A stretch of DNA of 64,000 nt, taken from NCBI GenBank assembly GCA_018399615.1, contig JAGYNT010000002.1, positions 1 to 64,000 of the forward strand, given 5' to 3'. The notes under the pieces are model-generated. The model saw only the letters and a program-made list of their open reading frames with translations, had not been told where the DNA came from and searched no databases. Numbering within the stretch: the first letter of the stretch is position 1; each line of letters starts with the position of its first letter. Source of the DNA: Acholeplasmataceae bacterium (GTDB lineage: Bacteria > Bacillota_I > Bacilli_A > Acholeplasmatales > Acholeplasmataceae). The position numbers were made by a program, and so were the translations under genes. This document shows positions 10,260 to 20,509 of the stretch, one piece after another.

Positions 10260-10994
10260 TTATCTTCGACTTGCGGATAAGATGATGATGAGTCTCAGGA
10301 TCTCGATATAGATCCAGATGATCGTAACCATGAGTCCGACGGCAACCATCCATTCGTAGCGCTTGTCCGCGCCACCTTCAACGATGCTTTCGGCCCGATC
10401 GAAGTCAAGCGTAAGCATGAGTGCTCCGAAAACGATCAGGAAGAGACTCAAACCGACCGCGAATGCCGGGCTCGACATGTAGAAGTCATTGAAGAAACTC
10501 ACACCGAACACGTTGAGCAACATGTTGAAGACGAAGAACACGAGAATACCGAGCAGTGATGCGTACATGATCGTTCGAAATCTGTTCGTGACCCGGATCG
10601 TCCGGCTCGAATAGAGGAAGAGCATGACGAGGAAGATCGACCCCGTTCCGATGATCGCGGTAACCGCGGCACCGGGTGCGAACGCTTCGGCCAAAACGGT
10701 TACGAAGCCGAGGATGACCCCTTCGGCGAGCGCATATACGAACGAGAACGGCATCGCGAGTCGCGGGCTCCTCGAAGCGACGATCACGGCGATGAGCGCG
10801 ATGATCATCGAACCGAACAAAAGCGGCAACAGAGCTTCGGGTCCAATCGATGTCACGGCATAGAATCCGCTCAGAATAGCAGCAGCAAACAACAAGAATG
10901 TCTTGGCGACAATACCACCGTAGGTAGCTTGTTCAGCGACGGTGTAGGACTGATCTCTTTCGATCGTCTTGAATACGGGATTTGAGCTACGCAT
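10260..10994 (-). CDS. Bax inhibitor-1/YccA family membrane protein
   Basis: Seven hydrophobic segments; N-terminal RSSNPVF...ATYGGIVAKTFLLF pattern typical of bacterial Bax inhibitor-1-like proteins. Confidence 0.88.
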   Translation of the reverse strand: MRSSNPVFKTIERDQSYTVAEQATYGGIVAKTFLLFAAAILSGFYAVTSIGPEALLPLLFGSMIIALIAVIVASRSPRLAMPFSFVYALAEGVILGFVTVLAEAFAPGAAVTAIIGTGSIFLVMLFLYSSRTIRVTNRFRTIMYASLLGILVFFVFNMLLNVFGVSFFNDFYMSSPAFAVGLSLFLIVFGALMLTLDFDRAESIVEGGADKRYEWMVAVGLMVTIIWIYIEILRLIIILSASRR

Positions 10995-11038
10995 GTTTTA
11001 CCACTCCTTTTACTAAAATTATTATACTCATTTCGCTC

Positions 11039-14000
11039 CTAAAGTGCAAATAAACCGTCGTCAATCACATTATTTTCCGATTTTAGATCACCGAAAGCGC
11101 CATAATCCATGAGTTTGTCAAAGAGCGTCTTGTTGAGACGTGTCCGCCTTTTGACATCGGCGACCGAATCGAAGGGTCGTTCGAGCCGATTGTCGCATAC
11201 GTCCTCGGCGACTGCGGCACCGAGTCCGTCGATCGTCGAGAACGGCATTCTCAGTCCGCCCTCTTCCATCTTGAATGTCGTCGCCAGAGACGTATGGATA
11301 TCGACGGGCAGAAACGCAAATCCCCGTGCCACCATCTCATGGGCGACGCTCAGCGTGACGAGCAGGTTCTCATCCTTCGCGGTTCGACCGTAACCCTGAG
11401 CGAGTTCGATGATCCGTTTTCGGATGGCCTTCTTGCCGGCAACCATCGTGTCGTACTCGAAGTGCGACGCGCGCTTCGAGAAAAACGCACTGTAGAAAAG
11501 CAAAGGCTTGTAGACTTTGAACCAGGCGATCCGCATCGCCATGATGACATAAGCGGTCGCGTGTGCTTTCGGGAACATGTATTTGATCTGTCCCGCCGAC
11601 CAGATGTACCATTCCGGAACACCGTTCTGCCGCATTTCCTGTTCGTACTCCAGCCACTTGACGGGGTCCTTGCTGGGCTTGCCCTTCCGGACGAACTCCA
11701 TGATTTCGAAGGCACGATCGGGTTCGAGTCCGAACTCGGCGAGTTGAACCATGATGTCGTCCCGACAGGCGATGATGTCGTTGAAATCGATCGTTCCGTA
11801 TGGCGTCGTATTGTCGATGAGCGCCTGTGCGTTTTTCAACCACACATCGGTTCCGTGCGACAATCCGGAAATCTTGACGAGTCCGGCGAACGTGTTCGGT
11901 CGGATGGCGGTGAGCATCTGTCTTGTGAAAGGCGTGCCGAACTCCGGGATACCGAAGGAGGCGATCTCTTTTTTCTCGTAGTCGTCGTCGACATTGAAGG
12001 CGTCGACCTTGGAAAAGATCCGGTAGACCCGAGGGTCGTCGACGGGAATATCCTGAGCCCGATCGAACGGAAACTCATCCTGATTGAGTGACACGTGATC
12101 CATCAGGAATTTGAGCATCGTCGGATCATCATGCCCGAGGATATCGAGTTTGAGAAGATTCGACTCGAACGAGTGATAGTCGAAGTGCGTCGTCTTCCAT
12201 TCCGACTTGGTATCGTTGGCCGGATATTGAATCGGCGTCACGTCAAAGATCGTCTTGGATTTGGGAACGACGACGATGCCTCCGGGATGCTGGCCGGTCG
12301 AACGTCGGACGCCTTGTATCTTTTTGGCGAGCCGTTCGATCTGCGCTTTCCGGAACGTGAGATTCTTGTCTTCGAGATAGCCTTTGACGTAACCGAAAGC
12401 ATTTCGCTCGGCGACCGTCTGAATCGTACCGGCCCGAAAGGTATGGTCTTCTCCGAGCAGCTCACGGACGTAAGCGTGCGCTTTTGCCTGATACTCCCCT
12501 GAAAAGTTCAGGTCGATATCGGGTACTTTGTCGCCTTTGAATCCGAGAAAGGTTTCGAAGGGGATGTTGTGTCCGTCCTTGGCGAGTTTCGCACCGCAGA
12601 TCGGGCAATCCGCCTCTTTGAGGTCATAGCCCGACTGGGCGCTTTTGAGTTCCTTGAAAAACGCTTTCTGTTCGGGTGTGACACCATATTTGTGTATCTC
12701 TTCTTCCGTGAAATGGAACGCCGTGAAATCACCGTTCGGACAACGATAGTGCGGACGCAGAGGATTGACTTCGGTAATATCGAGCAGTGTGGCAACCAGG
12801 GAAGATCCGACCGACCCGCGCGAACCGACGAGATAGCCGTCTTCGAGCGACTTCTTGACAAGAAGGTGCGACATGTAATAGATCGGCGCGAAACGGTTGT
12901 CGATGATATTGGTCAACTCGCGCGACACCCTTTCCGTGATATAGGGATGGGGTTCGTTGCCGTAGAGATACTGCAGCTTGTCATAGACGAGTCGTCGGAC
13001 TTCATCGCTGATGCTTTCGATCCCGAGGGTTTCCTTGAAGGCATCATCGGGAAGCGAATAGAGATCGTCGGGAAACGCTTTGATCCGGTCGATCTTCCGG
13101 TTGAGCATCTGCGTGTTGTCAACAATGATTTCATGCGCGAGTTCATCGCCGAGAAAACGCATCCGTTCGAGCATTTCTTCGGTCGTAAGAAAATACTGAT
13201 CCGGCATCCGGTCGTATGGAAACAGATCATGAATTCCACCGCCGACCAAAGGCGTCCGAATATAGATTTCCCGATAAAGAACGTCTTTCTGGTCGAGGTA
13301 GTGCACGTCGCCGGTGGCGATGACGATTTTACCCGCCTCTTTGGCGAAACGGACGATTTTGGCAATGACCGCTTCGATGATCTCATCGGCGTAGTCGCCG
13401 AGCCCGTTCTTGAGATGACGATAGGCATCGGGTGGCTGAACTTCGATGTAATCATAAAATGAGATTGCTTCCCTGAGCGTCTCATCGTCTTTGTTCAACG
13501 CCGCTTCAAAGACATTCCCGTGTGAACATCCGCTACCGACGAGAAGACCTTCCCGATACGTCTTCAGAACGCTCGAAAGTGTCCGCGGTCCGCTATGGAA
13601 ATGATCGGTCAAAGCGTCGCTGATCAGTCGAAAGAGATTTTTGTATCCTTTCTGGTTTTGAACGAGAACATTGATGTGATACGGTTTTTCGTGTTTCCAG
13701 GCCTCATGAAGATCGATGGCGCGATCGATATCGAGGTATGTCCTGATCTTTCGTTTCGTCAGATCCGTAAGCATGGATAGCAGGATCTGTGCCGTCGCTT
13801 CGGCATCGGCATCCGCCCTGTGGTGTTGATCGAGTTTGACTTTGAAATGCTTCGCGAGTGCCTTGAGGTTGAAACGTTTCAACGAATCATGGTAGAAGTA
13901 GCGCGCCATGTTCAACGTATCCATGACGTATTCGAAATCGAAAGCGAGACCGAGCGTCCGAGCGTTCTCTTTGATGTGTCCGACATCGAATGAGGCGTTG

Positions 14001-15508
14001 TGGGCGACGAGGACGCTGTCCTTGGCGAAATCCAGAAAGGCGTTCATCGCCTGATCGATCGTCGGCGCACCCTGAACCATCTCATTCGTGATCGACGTGA
14101 GTTTGGTCGTGAAGTCCGACAACGGCTCGTCGGGATCGACGAATGTCTGAAAGCGTTCGACGATCGCATTCGAGACGACTTTCACGGCACCGATCTCGAT
14201 GATCTTGTCGCGTGTGATGGACAGACCGGTCGTTTCGATGTCGAAAACGACAAATGTCGCATCCTTCAGATTGAGATCTTCTTTTGCGGGAGTCGTCATC
14301 CGAAATCTTGTCTCATCGACAAAGTCGAGTTCGACGCCATAGATCGGTTTGATATTGTTCTTGTAGCAGGCTCTGGCGATGTCGGGATACGCATGGAGGT
14401 TGTTGTGGTCGGTAAAAGCGATCGCTTCATGGCCCCATTTCATGGCACGACTGACATACTCTTCGACATCCGTCACGGCATCCATGCTCGACATTTTCGT
14501 ATGAACGTGAAATTCGATCCGTTTCTTCTTGGCGTGATCCATCCGTTCGGTTTTCGGCGTGGCCTTCACGTAATTGATGCAGTTCGATTGCTTGAGCATC
14601 AGGACAACCGTTTTCTGGAAGGTATCGAATTCCGCGATCCCGATGACCGAAACACGATCGCCTTCTTTCAGAGCATGCGCGAACTCCTTGTCCTTGTCGG
14701 TATTGAGAAAACGTTTGGCGTAAATCGCGTCATCCTCGTCGGCAATGACGAGCGTAAGCAGTTCCGATCGTTTCAAGCGTCGTACCTCGACGCGATCGAT
14801 GACACCTTCGACGACGAATTTGGTGTCGCCCTTTTCATTCTTGTATTGATCGAGACGGTACTGATCGATCGGAATCTCCTGAATCGGTACGGCGTCGGGG
14901 TTGCGTTTCCTCGAAAACGTCCTTTTTTGGGTCTCGACGTTTTCCTGTTTTTTCATGACTTTTTTCTTTTCTTTGAGAAGCGTGTTCTGCTCATCGATCG
15001 AGGACTCGATCAGCTGACTGACCGGGATGAGATCTTCCGCGATTCGCACATCGAATCCGACGGAGAATCCGAGCTGTTGAAAAAAGGCCTTCAACGTATC
15101 AAAATAATCTTTCACATACGTACTGTCGGGATCGACGGTCACCGTATACGTGTTTCGATCGAAGGAAACCTTGAAATTTTTCAAAACGAGAAAACTCGCC
15201 TTTTCCTTTGCGAGTTCGAATACGACAAAATCGAAATAGGCCTTGGCATAGGGACCGAGATCGCCGTATGTCTCATAGTGGATGACGACATCGATTCCGT
15301 TCAGCACAGACGGCTTGAAAAAATAGCTCTTCATCGTCTGGATGAACGTGAACAAGGCCTCCGGTTCGACCACGTCTTCGAGCGTTATATCGAATGTCCA
15401 CACCCGTTTTTCCGGATCGATCGTGACATGATTGAGTTTCGCCTGTTTCAGAATCGGTGAGGGAAAATCGGACTGTCTCAGAAAGACATCGAATTTGTTT
15501 TCTTTCAC
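11039..15508 (-). CDS. polC: DNA polymerase III alpha subunit, Gram-positive type (PolC)
   Basis: 1489 aa; OB domain, PHP (HVHTKMSSMDAV), DnaQ-like exonuclease (FVVFDIETTGLS) and polymerase domain (GSRGSVGSSLVA, PDIDLNFSGEYQ). Confidence 0.98.
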   Translation of the reverse strand: MKENKFDVFLRQSDFPSPILKQAKLNHVTIDPEKRVWTFDITLEDVVEPEALFTFIQTMKSYFFKPSVLNGIDVVIHYETYGDLGPYAKAYFDFVVFELAKEKASFLVLKNFKVSFDRNTYTVTVDPDSTYVKDYFDTLKAFFQQLGFSVGFDVRIAEDLIPVSQLIESSIDEQNTLLKEKKKVMKKQENVETQKRTFSRKRNPDAVPIQEIPIDQYRLDQYKNEKGDTKFVVEGVIDRVEVRRLKRSELLTLVIADEDDAIYAKRFLNTDKDKEFAHALKEGDRVSVIGIAEFDTFQKTVVLMLKQSNCINYVKATPKTERMDHAKKKRIEFHVHTKMSSMDAVTDVEEYVSRAMKWGHEAIAFTDHNNLHAYPDIARACYKNNIKPIYGVELDFVDETRFRMTTPAKEDLNLKDATFVVFDIETTGLSITRDKIIEIGAVKVVSNAIVERFQTFVDPDEPLSDFTTKLTSITNEMVQGAPTIDQAMNAFLDFAKDSVLVAHNASFDVGHIKENARTLGLAFDFEYVMDTLNMARYFYHDSLKRFNLKALAKHFKVKLDQHHRADADAEATAQILLSMLTDLTKRKIRTYLDIDRAIDLHEAWKHEKPYHINVLVQNQKGYKNLFRLISDALTDHFHSGPRTLSSVLKTYREGLLVGSGCSHGNVFEAALNKDDETLREAISFYDYIEVQPPDAYRHLKNGLGDYADEIIEAVIAKIVRFAKEAGKIVIATGDVHYLDQKDVLYREIYIRTPLVGGGIHDLFPYDRMPDQYFLTTEEMLERMRFLGDELAHEIIVDNTQMLNRKIDRIKAFPDDLYSLPDDAFKETLGIESISDEVRRLVYDKLQYLYGNEPHPYITERVSRELTNIIDNRFAPIYYMSHLLVKKSLEDGYLVGSRGSVGSSLVATLLDITEVNPLRPHYRCPNGDFTAFHFTEEEIHKYGVTPEQKAFFKELKSAQSGYDLKEADCPICGAKLAKDGHNIPFETFLGFKGDKVPDIDLNFSGEYQAKAHAYVRELLGEDHTFRAGTIQTVAERNAFGYVKGYLEDKNLTFRKAQIERLAKKIQGVRRSTGQHPGGIVVVPKSKTIFDVTPIQYPANDTKSEWKTTHFDYHSFESNLLKLDILGHDDPTMLKFLMDHVSLNQDEFPFDRAQDIPVDDPRVYRIFSKVDAFNVDDDYEKKEIASFGIPEFGTPFTRQMLTAIRPNTFAGLVKISGLSHGTDVWLKNAQALIDNTTPYGTIDFNDIIACRDDIMVQLAEFGLEPDRAFEIMEFVRKGKPSKDPVKWLEYEQEMRQNGVPEWYIWSAGQIKYMFPKAHATAYVIMAMRIAWFKVYKPLLFYSAFFSKRASHFEYDTMVAGKKAIRKRIIELAQGYGRTAKDENLLVTLSVAHEMVARGFAFLPVDIHTSLATTFKMEEGGLRMPFSTIDGLGAAVAEDVCDNRLERPFDSVADVKRRTRLNKTLFDKLMDYGAFGDLKSENNVIDDGLFAL

Positions 15509-16284
15509 TTGACCGCTCCTTTCGGAATCACGTGAATCGAGCGATAAGCCCAGACATGATAGATGTATGTCACGAGAATGCTGATGAAACCGATGACCGA
15601 AAGATCGAAGAGTACGAGCAGGAGCTCGACGACGACATAGACGGTCGTCAGATAGACGGCAAGTTTGAACCGATGCTTGAACGGAAGTTCCACGTGATAG
15701 ATGAAGAGCATCATGACGAGCGTCATGAAAAGCGTCATGAGCACATAATCGATCAACCCGATGATGTAGGTATAGTTGAGGTCGACGAACAGAAGCAGAC
15801 CGACATCGTCGAGAAAGGACTTGATCGACAAGGTCAGACGACTGATTTCGGCGTCCGTCGGATCTTCGAAGTCGAAGTCGAGAAGACCGAGTTCCTCATA
15901 GCTGGCACTCTCGATGACGATCCGATTGGCCATGAGCACGAGATTCTCGTCTTCGAACACGACCGCAAGCGATGAAAACGACTGTTCCTGCTCACCGACA
16001 TAGATCGTGTAATACGCGAAATCCGCGTTTGCGGGTTCCGGATCGTTCAGTACGCCCGAATCGATCCTGGCATCGATTCCGATGATGTCCTTTGTAACGG
16101 CGGCTTTCATCGACTGATAGCGTTCCGGGTCCATCCCGGGACGGATCACCGCGGTCAGAATCAGCGGCAACAACAAAAGAAGCGGTACGAAAAAGAGATG
16201 GCGAACGACCTTTCCCCATGAATCCCTGATAAAAAAAACGGCGAGTGGTGGCTTCGTCAAACTGGTTCGAATGCGCTCTAACAT
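15505..16284 (-). CDS. DUF1189 family membrane protein
   Basis: N-terminal TM, extracytoplasmic segment, three C-terminal TMs; architecture and sequence resemble DUF1189; overlaps polC start. Confidence 0.65.
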   Translation of the reverse strand: MLERIRTSLTKPPLAVFFIRDSWGKVVRHLFFVPLLLLLPLILTAVIRPGMDPERYQSMKAAVTKDIIGIDARIDSGVLNDPEPANADFAYYTIYVGEQEQSFSSLAVVFEDENLVLMANRIVIESASYEELGLLDFDFEDPTDAEISRLTLSIKSFLDDVGLLLFVDLNYTYIIGLIDYVLMTLFMTLVMMLFIYHVELPFKHRFKLAVYLTTVYVVVELLLVLFDLSVIGFISILVTYIYHVWAYRSIHVIPKGAVK

Positions 16285-16336
16285 ATCGTCATCTCCTTAC
16301 CATTCATTATAACACATTCGGCCCTTATATGATAAA

Positions 16337-17287
16337 ATGAAAGTGATGAAAAAAGATCATGTGATGACCCCTGAAAAACACTATCAGACACTTTCAAACC
16401 ACTACCGTCACGTCTATCAGCAAAAAGTTTTCAAGGTTCCGCTGAACGGTGGTTTTTCGTGTCCGAACATCGACGGAACCGTCGGTTACGGCGGATGCGC
16501 GTTCTGTTCGTCGCGCCATGGCGGCGAGTTCGCGGGAAACCCCCTCGAACCTCTCGATGTCCAATTCGAAAAGGGTTTACGCATGATGCACAAGAAGTGG
16601 AAAGACGCCTATTACATCGTCTACTTTCAGGCCAACACGAATACGCACGCCCCACTTTCCCGCCTCAAAGAACTCTTTGAAGAAGCGATCCGGTTGGATC
16701 CGAAGATCATCATGATCAGTATCGCCACGAGACCGGATGCCTTGAACGATGATATTATCCGATACTTGTCCGACCTCAACCGAAGGATGCCCGTCCAAGT
16801 CGAACTGGGACTGCAGACCATCCACGAAAAGACCGCGGAATCGATCAACCGCTGTCATGACCTGGCAACCTTCGACCGGGCGTGCAGGAAACTCTCGGAC
16901 GCCGGGATCGAAGTGGTCGCCCACATCATCAACGGCTTGCCAGGCGAAACGAAAGAGATGATGCTCGAAACGGTCGGACACCTCAATACCCTCCCGATCG
17001 ACGGGATCAAGATCCACATGCTTCACATCGTCGAAAACTCGAAAATGGGTGAGGACTACAAAAAGAGTCCCTGGCCGCTCCTGACGCTCGATGCGTATGT
17101 CGATATCGTCGTCGACCAGATTCTGATGCTGAAAAAGGATATCATCATCCACCGTCTGACCGGCGATGCCGATCGGAACGCCTTGATCGCGCCGACATGG
17201 ATCATCAAGAAATTCGTCGTCATCAATCGAATCGATCAGACCTTGCGGAAAAAGGGTCTTTACCAGGGGGATCATTATGAAACCTAG
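16337..17287 (+). CDS. ytqA: Radical SAM protein, TIGR01212 family (YtqA-like)
   Basis: KVPLNGGFSCPNIDGTVGYGGCAFCSSRHGG...; VELGLQTIHEKTAESINRCHD. Confidence 0.92.
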   Translation: MKVMKKDHVMTPEKHYQTLSNHYRHVYQQKVFKVPLNGGFSCPNIDGTVGYGGCAFCSSRHGGEFAGNPLEPLDVQFEKGLRMMHKKWKDAYYIVYFQANTNTHAPLSRLKELFEEAIRLDPKIIMISIATRPDALNDDIIRYLSDLNRRMPVQVELGLQTIHEKTAESINRCHDLATFDRACRKLSDAGIEVVAHIINGLPGETKEMMLETVGHLNTLPIDGIKIHMLHIVENSKMGEDYKKSPWPLLTLDAYVDIVVDQILMLKKDIIIHRLTGDADRNALIAPTWIIKKFVVINRIDQTLRKKGLYQGDHYET

Positions 17288-17834
17288 AACCATGACCGCC
17301 CTTTCGCATGTGCTTCTCAGAGACATGATTACCAAGGATGACGTCATCGTGGACGCCACGATGGGCAACGGCAACGATACGCTCTTTCTGTCGCGGATCG
17401 CTTCTTCTGTCTATGCCTTCGACATCCAAAAAGAAGCGCTTCGAAAGACGCGTGCCCTTCTCGAAAGACATGACGTCCGAAACGTCGAACTGATCCTGGA
17501 CAGTCATACGAACATCATAGATCATGTCAAGACGTTCAAAGGCGTCATCTTCAACCTGGGATATCTGCCCGGTGGCGACCGAAACGTGACGACGGTTCAC
17601 GATACGACCATCCAGGCGATCGATCGCCTTTTGCCGAACATCGAATCGGGGTTCATGCTCATCGTCTGTTATCCCGGTCACGAGGAAGGCGGACTCGAAA
17701 CCGAGGCCATCGACAAACGCCTCGAAACACTCGATCCGAAAAAGTACCAGGTCACGACGATCCGCCATCCTTACCAGCCCAACGATCCGCCTTTGATCCA
17801 TCTTGTCATCGGCAAAAAAAAGGACGGGACATGA
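17277..17834 (+). CDS. ytqB: Class I SAM-dependent rRNA-methyltransferase-like protein (YtqB family)
   Basis: DATMGNGNDTLFLSRI...; GVIFNLGYLPGGDRNVTT; typical ytqAB pairing with overlapping start. Confidence 0.92.
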   Translation: MKPRTMTALSHVLLRDMITKDDVIVDATMGNGNDTLFLSRIASSVYAFDIQKEALRKTRALLERHDVRNVELILDSHTNIIDHVKTFKGVIFNLGYLPGGDRNVTTVHDTTIQAIDRLLPNIESGFMLIVCYPGHEEGGLETEAIDKRLETLDPKKYQVTTIRHPYQPNDPPLIHLVIGKKKDGT

Positions 17835-17850
17835 AATCCATGTTCCGTCC
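17820..17850 (+). terminator. Hairpin at end of ytqB
   Basis: GGACGGGACATGAAATCCATGTTCCGTCC inverted repeat. Confidence 0.5.
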
Positions 17851-17871
17851 GAATCATCCATGATGGGGGAC

Positions 17872-18879
17872 CTATGGACGATTACCCGGGTTATCCTCGC
17901 CATCTTCATCATCGTCGTCGTCACGATTCTGGAAACGGTCGATTCGATCCTGAATGGTCTGTCTCCGTTCTTCGGCACGTTCGAGATACTCTGCGACGCG
18001 ATCTTCGTGTTCTTCCTTGATGCGATTTCTTTGTTGCATCATTTCCATGAAGAGCACTTCACTCATGGCATGATACTCATCTCTGAGTTCATCGAGTTCG
18101 GCCTTGAGTTCTTCTTGTAGCGTTTCGAGTTGAGCGAGGAGCTCATCGATGTTTTCACCTTCGAGCGCTTCGTCGATCTCGAGTTCGAGCGCTTCGATCT
18201 GTTCCTTGTAGGAATCGAGCAGCGCGTCTCTTTCATTCATGAAATCGTCTTTGATCGATTCGGCGACTTCTTTATGTTCTTCCTTCTTTTCTTGCAGCAG
18301 ATCCATCAGTTCTTCCTGTTCCATACCGATGACATCTTCAAGGGTCAGTTCGTCGCTCATTTCAACGACCTTTTTCGCCATGCGCAGGAATCCCGGATTG
18401 ACTCCGTAACTTTCCGCTTCGGCGATGAAGTCCGGCATGTAACCCTTGTCAACGGCACGACCGATCATGGCACGCGCATTGAACGCTTCATTGACATGTT
18501 CCTTGATGCGATTTCTGACCGCCTCGCGGATTTCGGCTTTTTTGGCCTGAACATCGACGGCTACGACGATTTCTTCGTCTTCGGTATCGATGAATCCGAG
18601 TGCGATCGCTTCAGCGATGATCAGATCAACGGCTTCTTCGACGGGCAATCCCACGAGTTCGAGATCGAGCAACAACAACTCGCCGTCCTCATTGAGCGGA
18701 TTGGCGTAGATGACGATATCACGCGGCGAGACGATCAATTCGACGCTCGGATTGATGTCGATCGTCACATACGTATCCTCATCTGAGAGAAGTTCGACAT
18801 CCTCTCCACTACAACCGGCGATCAGAAAGACCGCGAACAATACGACTGCAAAACTCATGAACCATTTCATTTTTTTCAT
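17872..18879 (-). CDS. RsgI-like lipoprotein with long acidic/coiled-coil C-terminus
   Basis: Lipobox FLIAGC; YVTIDINPSVELIVSPRDIVIYANPLNEDGELLLLDLELVG resembles anti-sigma factor RsgI-like middle domain; then long E/K-rich helix and DDDDDEDGED tail. Start likely MKKMKWF at 18879. Confidence 0.7.
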   Translation of the reverse strand: MKKMKWFMSFAVVLFAVFLIAGCSGEDVELLSDEDTYVTIDINPSVELIVSPRDIVIYANPLNEDGELLLLDLELVGLPVEEAVDLIIAEAIALGFIDTEDEEIVVAVDVQAKKAEIREAVRNRIKEHVNEAFNARAMIGRAVDKGYMPDFIAEAESYGVNPGFLRMAKKVVEMSDELTLEDVIGMEQEELMDLLQEKKEEHKEVAESIKDDFMNERDALLDSYKEQIEALELEIDEALEGENIDELLAQLETLQEELKAELDELRDEYHAMSEVLFMEMMQQRNRIKEEHEDRVAEYLERAEERRQTIQDRIDRFQNRDDDDDEDGEDNPGNRP

Positions 18880-18907
18880 TTGAATTCCTCCTTTGTTCAC
18901 TCTATAT

Positions 18908-18933
18908 ACGGGATCCGTCCCGTTTTTATTGGT
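18908..18933 (-). promoter_or_regulatory. Candidate sigma-dependent promoter/operator, copy A
   Basis: Minus strand ACCAATAAAA + ACGGGA-CGGA-TCCCGT inverted repeat + TATATAG, upstream of RsgI-like gene. Confidence 0.5.
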
Positions 18934-18939
18934 CTTTTC

Positions 18940-19977
18940 TCACATTTTACCCTTTGATCGTGCTTTTTCGAAGTGATAGACGTCTTCTCCCCGGGGCTTG
19001 ATCCGATAATCATAGATCCATGTTCCCGTTTGCATCGACTCCTCGAGGCGGATATCGATCCGTCCCGTTTCGTTTCGATCATCGATGATCATGGCATAGT
19101 TGACCGCGAGCGTAGGCGTGGCATCGTCATTCCCGCGGTCGAGCGAGAAGCGATACGTGCCACGTTGCGTGCCACTCAGAAACTGCAGAAAGACGTGCGA
19201 CCTCTCGCTTTTTTCAATCGTGAGGCCGAACTTCTCCTTGGTAACGTCACCTTCGAACACGTCGATCGTGTAAAGTCGTTCATCCTCGGTTTCGGTCAAT
19301 GTCGATTCGATCTCGTATCCGTCATCCAAAACGATACGGTAAACGAAGGATTGTTCGTCTTCACCCGTTTCGGTCCGGGCCGAAACGAAATATGCGCCGT
19401 TCGGTGTGGCAAGAAGACCATCGAGCACGATCAGAGAATCGCTTTTATGCAGGAGATCGTAATAGAGATCATAATCCGTCTGTTCGTCAAGAAAGTTCAG
19501 ACTCGAAAAACGCATGTGCTTCTGATAGGATACGGCGGATCCGGCATCCGTCACTTCGAATGTCGGGTCACTCGAGAAAAGGTGCTCCATCAGATGAAAG
19601 TAATCGCCGAGCCCTTCGAGTTCGTCATCGATCAGGTTCGAGTCCGTCACGTCCTCGCTTTGCAGCGAAATCCGATCGGCGAACACGTCGTTCGCCAGAC
19701 TCGCCGACATGACCGAAGACAAAGCGATCGTTTCTTCTTCGAGCACGAGCGCATCCGGTCCGGGAGTCGTCTGAAACAGGACAAAAGCCAGAACGAGCAC
19801 CATGACGGCAAAACTCGTTTTAAGCATCGGTCGAAACCACGACCGACGAAAAACGGGTTTGACCGTTGTTGTTTTCGGCAAGCGACCGACTCGATCGAGT
19901 ATGCTTTTCGATATGTTTGGAACATCGATTTCGTCCGCTTTCTTTTTCAGCAATTCGATGATATCCCTGTTTTTCAT
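18940..19977 (-). CDS. Predicted membrane-bound anti-sigma factor
   Basis: Cytoplasmic N-terminus, single TM (MLKTSFAVMVLVLAFVLF), extracytoplasmic domain; translationally overlaps sigma factor gene. Confidence 0.65.
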   Translation of the reverse strand: MKNRDIIELLKKKADEIDVPNISKSILDRVGRLPKTTTVKPVFRRSWFRPMLKTSFAVMVLVLAFVLFQTTPGPDALVLEEETIALSSVMSASLANDVFADRISLQSEDVTDSNLIDDELEGLGDYFHLMEHLFSSDPTFEVTDAGSAVSYQKHMRFSSLNFLDEQTDYDLYYDLLHKSDSLIVLDGLLATPNGAYFVSARTETGEDEQSFVYRIVLDDGYEIESTLTETEDERLYTIDVFEGDVTKEKFGLTIEKSERSHVFLQFLSGTQRGTYRFSLDRGNDDATPTLAVNYAMIIDDRNETGRIDIRLEESMQTGTWIYDYRIKPRGEDVYHFEKARSKGKM

Positions 19978-20486
19978 TTGAAGTCGTCACCTACCTTTTC
20001 TCTCAAAACCCGGATGCCCTTCTGATAAAGCCACAGCACCGTGCCGAGCGGCTTGTTCGTGATCCTGGCAATGTCCTTGAACTTCAGATCGTTGATGATC
20101 CGTTGCGTGACGACTTCACGCTCGGCTTCACCAAGCAGCTGCAAGATCTCAAGGACTTCGGGATCGTCATGATCCTCTTCACTCGGGGCCAAGTGAACGA
20201 GTTCGTCCGAAAGGACTTCGTGTTTTCGTTTGTGATACAGATTGATCGAAAGATTTCTCGCAATGGTCAGAAGATAGGACTTGACGTTTTTATCGGTGTC
20301 GACCAGATCGATCTTCTGAAGAAACGTCATATAGGTCTCCTGCATGATATCCTCGGTGAGATTGGGGTCGATCAGAATATTGAGGATGGTGAAATAGACG
20401 CTTTTTTTCGTTTCCGCATAAAAAGCATCGAAAGACCGGTAATCCTTATCCTTGAATTGCGAAATGATGTCTTTCAAATCGTCCAT
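19974..20486 (-). CDS. ECF-type RNA polymerase sigma-70 family factor
   Basis: Region 2 (LTEDIMQETYMTFLQKI, KSYLLTIARNLSINLYHKRK) and region 4 (EREVVTQRIINDLKFKDIARITNKPLGTVLWLYQKGIRVLRE). Start likely MDDLKD at 20486. Confidence 0.92.
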   Translation of the reverse strand: MDDLKDIISQFKDKDYRSFDAFYAETKKSVYFTILNILIDPNLTEDIMQETYMTFLQKIDLVDTDKNVKSYLLTIARNLSINLYHKRKHEVLSDELVHLAPSEEDHDDPEVLEILQLLGEAEREVVTQRIINDLKFKDIARITNKPLGTVLWLYQKGIRVLREKVGDDFK

Positions 20487-20509
20487 AGATACCCCTATCC
20501 ACCTATAAT

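Noticed and set aside
14000-15460. 486-aa plus-strand ORF opposite polC
   Set aside because: Exactly antisense to a convincing polC reading frame; composition (D/R/F/H rich, no recognisable motif) is typical of shadow ORFs caused by codon bias.
19650-19930. Arginine/serine-rich ORFs (for example 19647..19925, 12508..12861) as small basic proteins
   Set aside because: They are frame-shifted readings of real genes; R/S richness is a codon-frame artefact.
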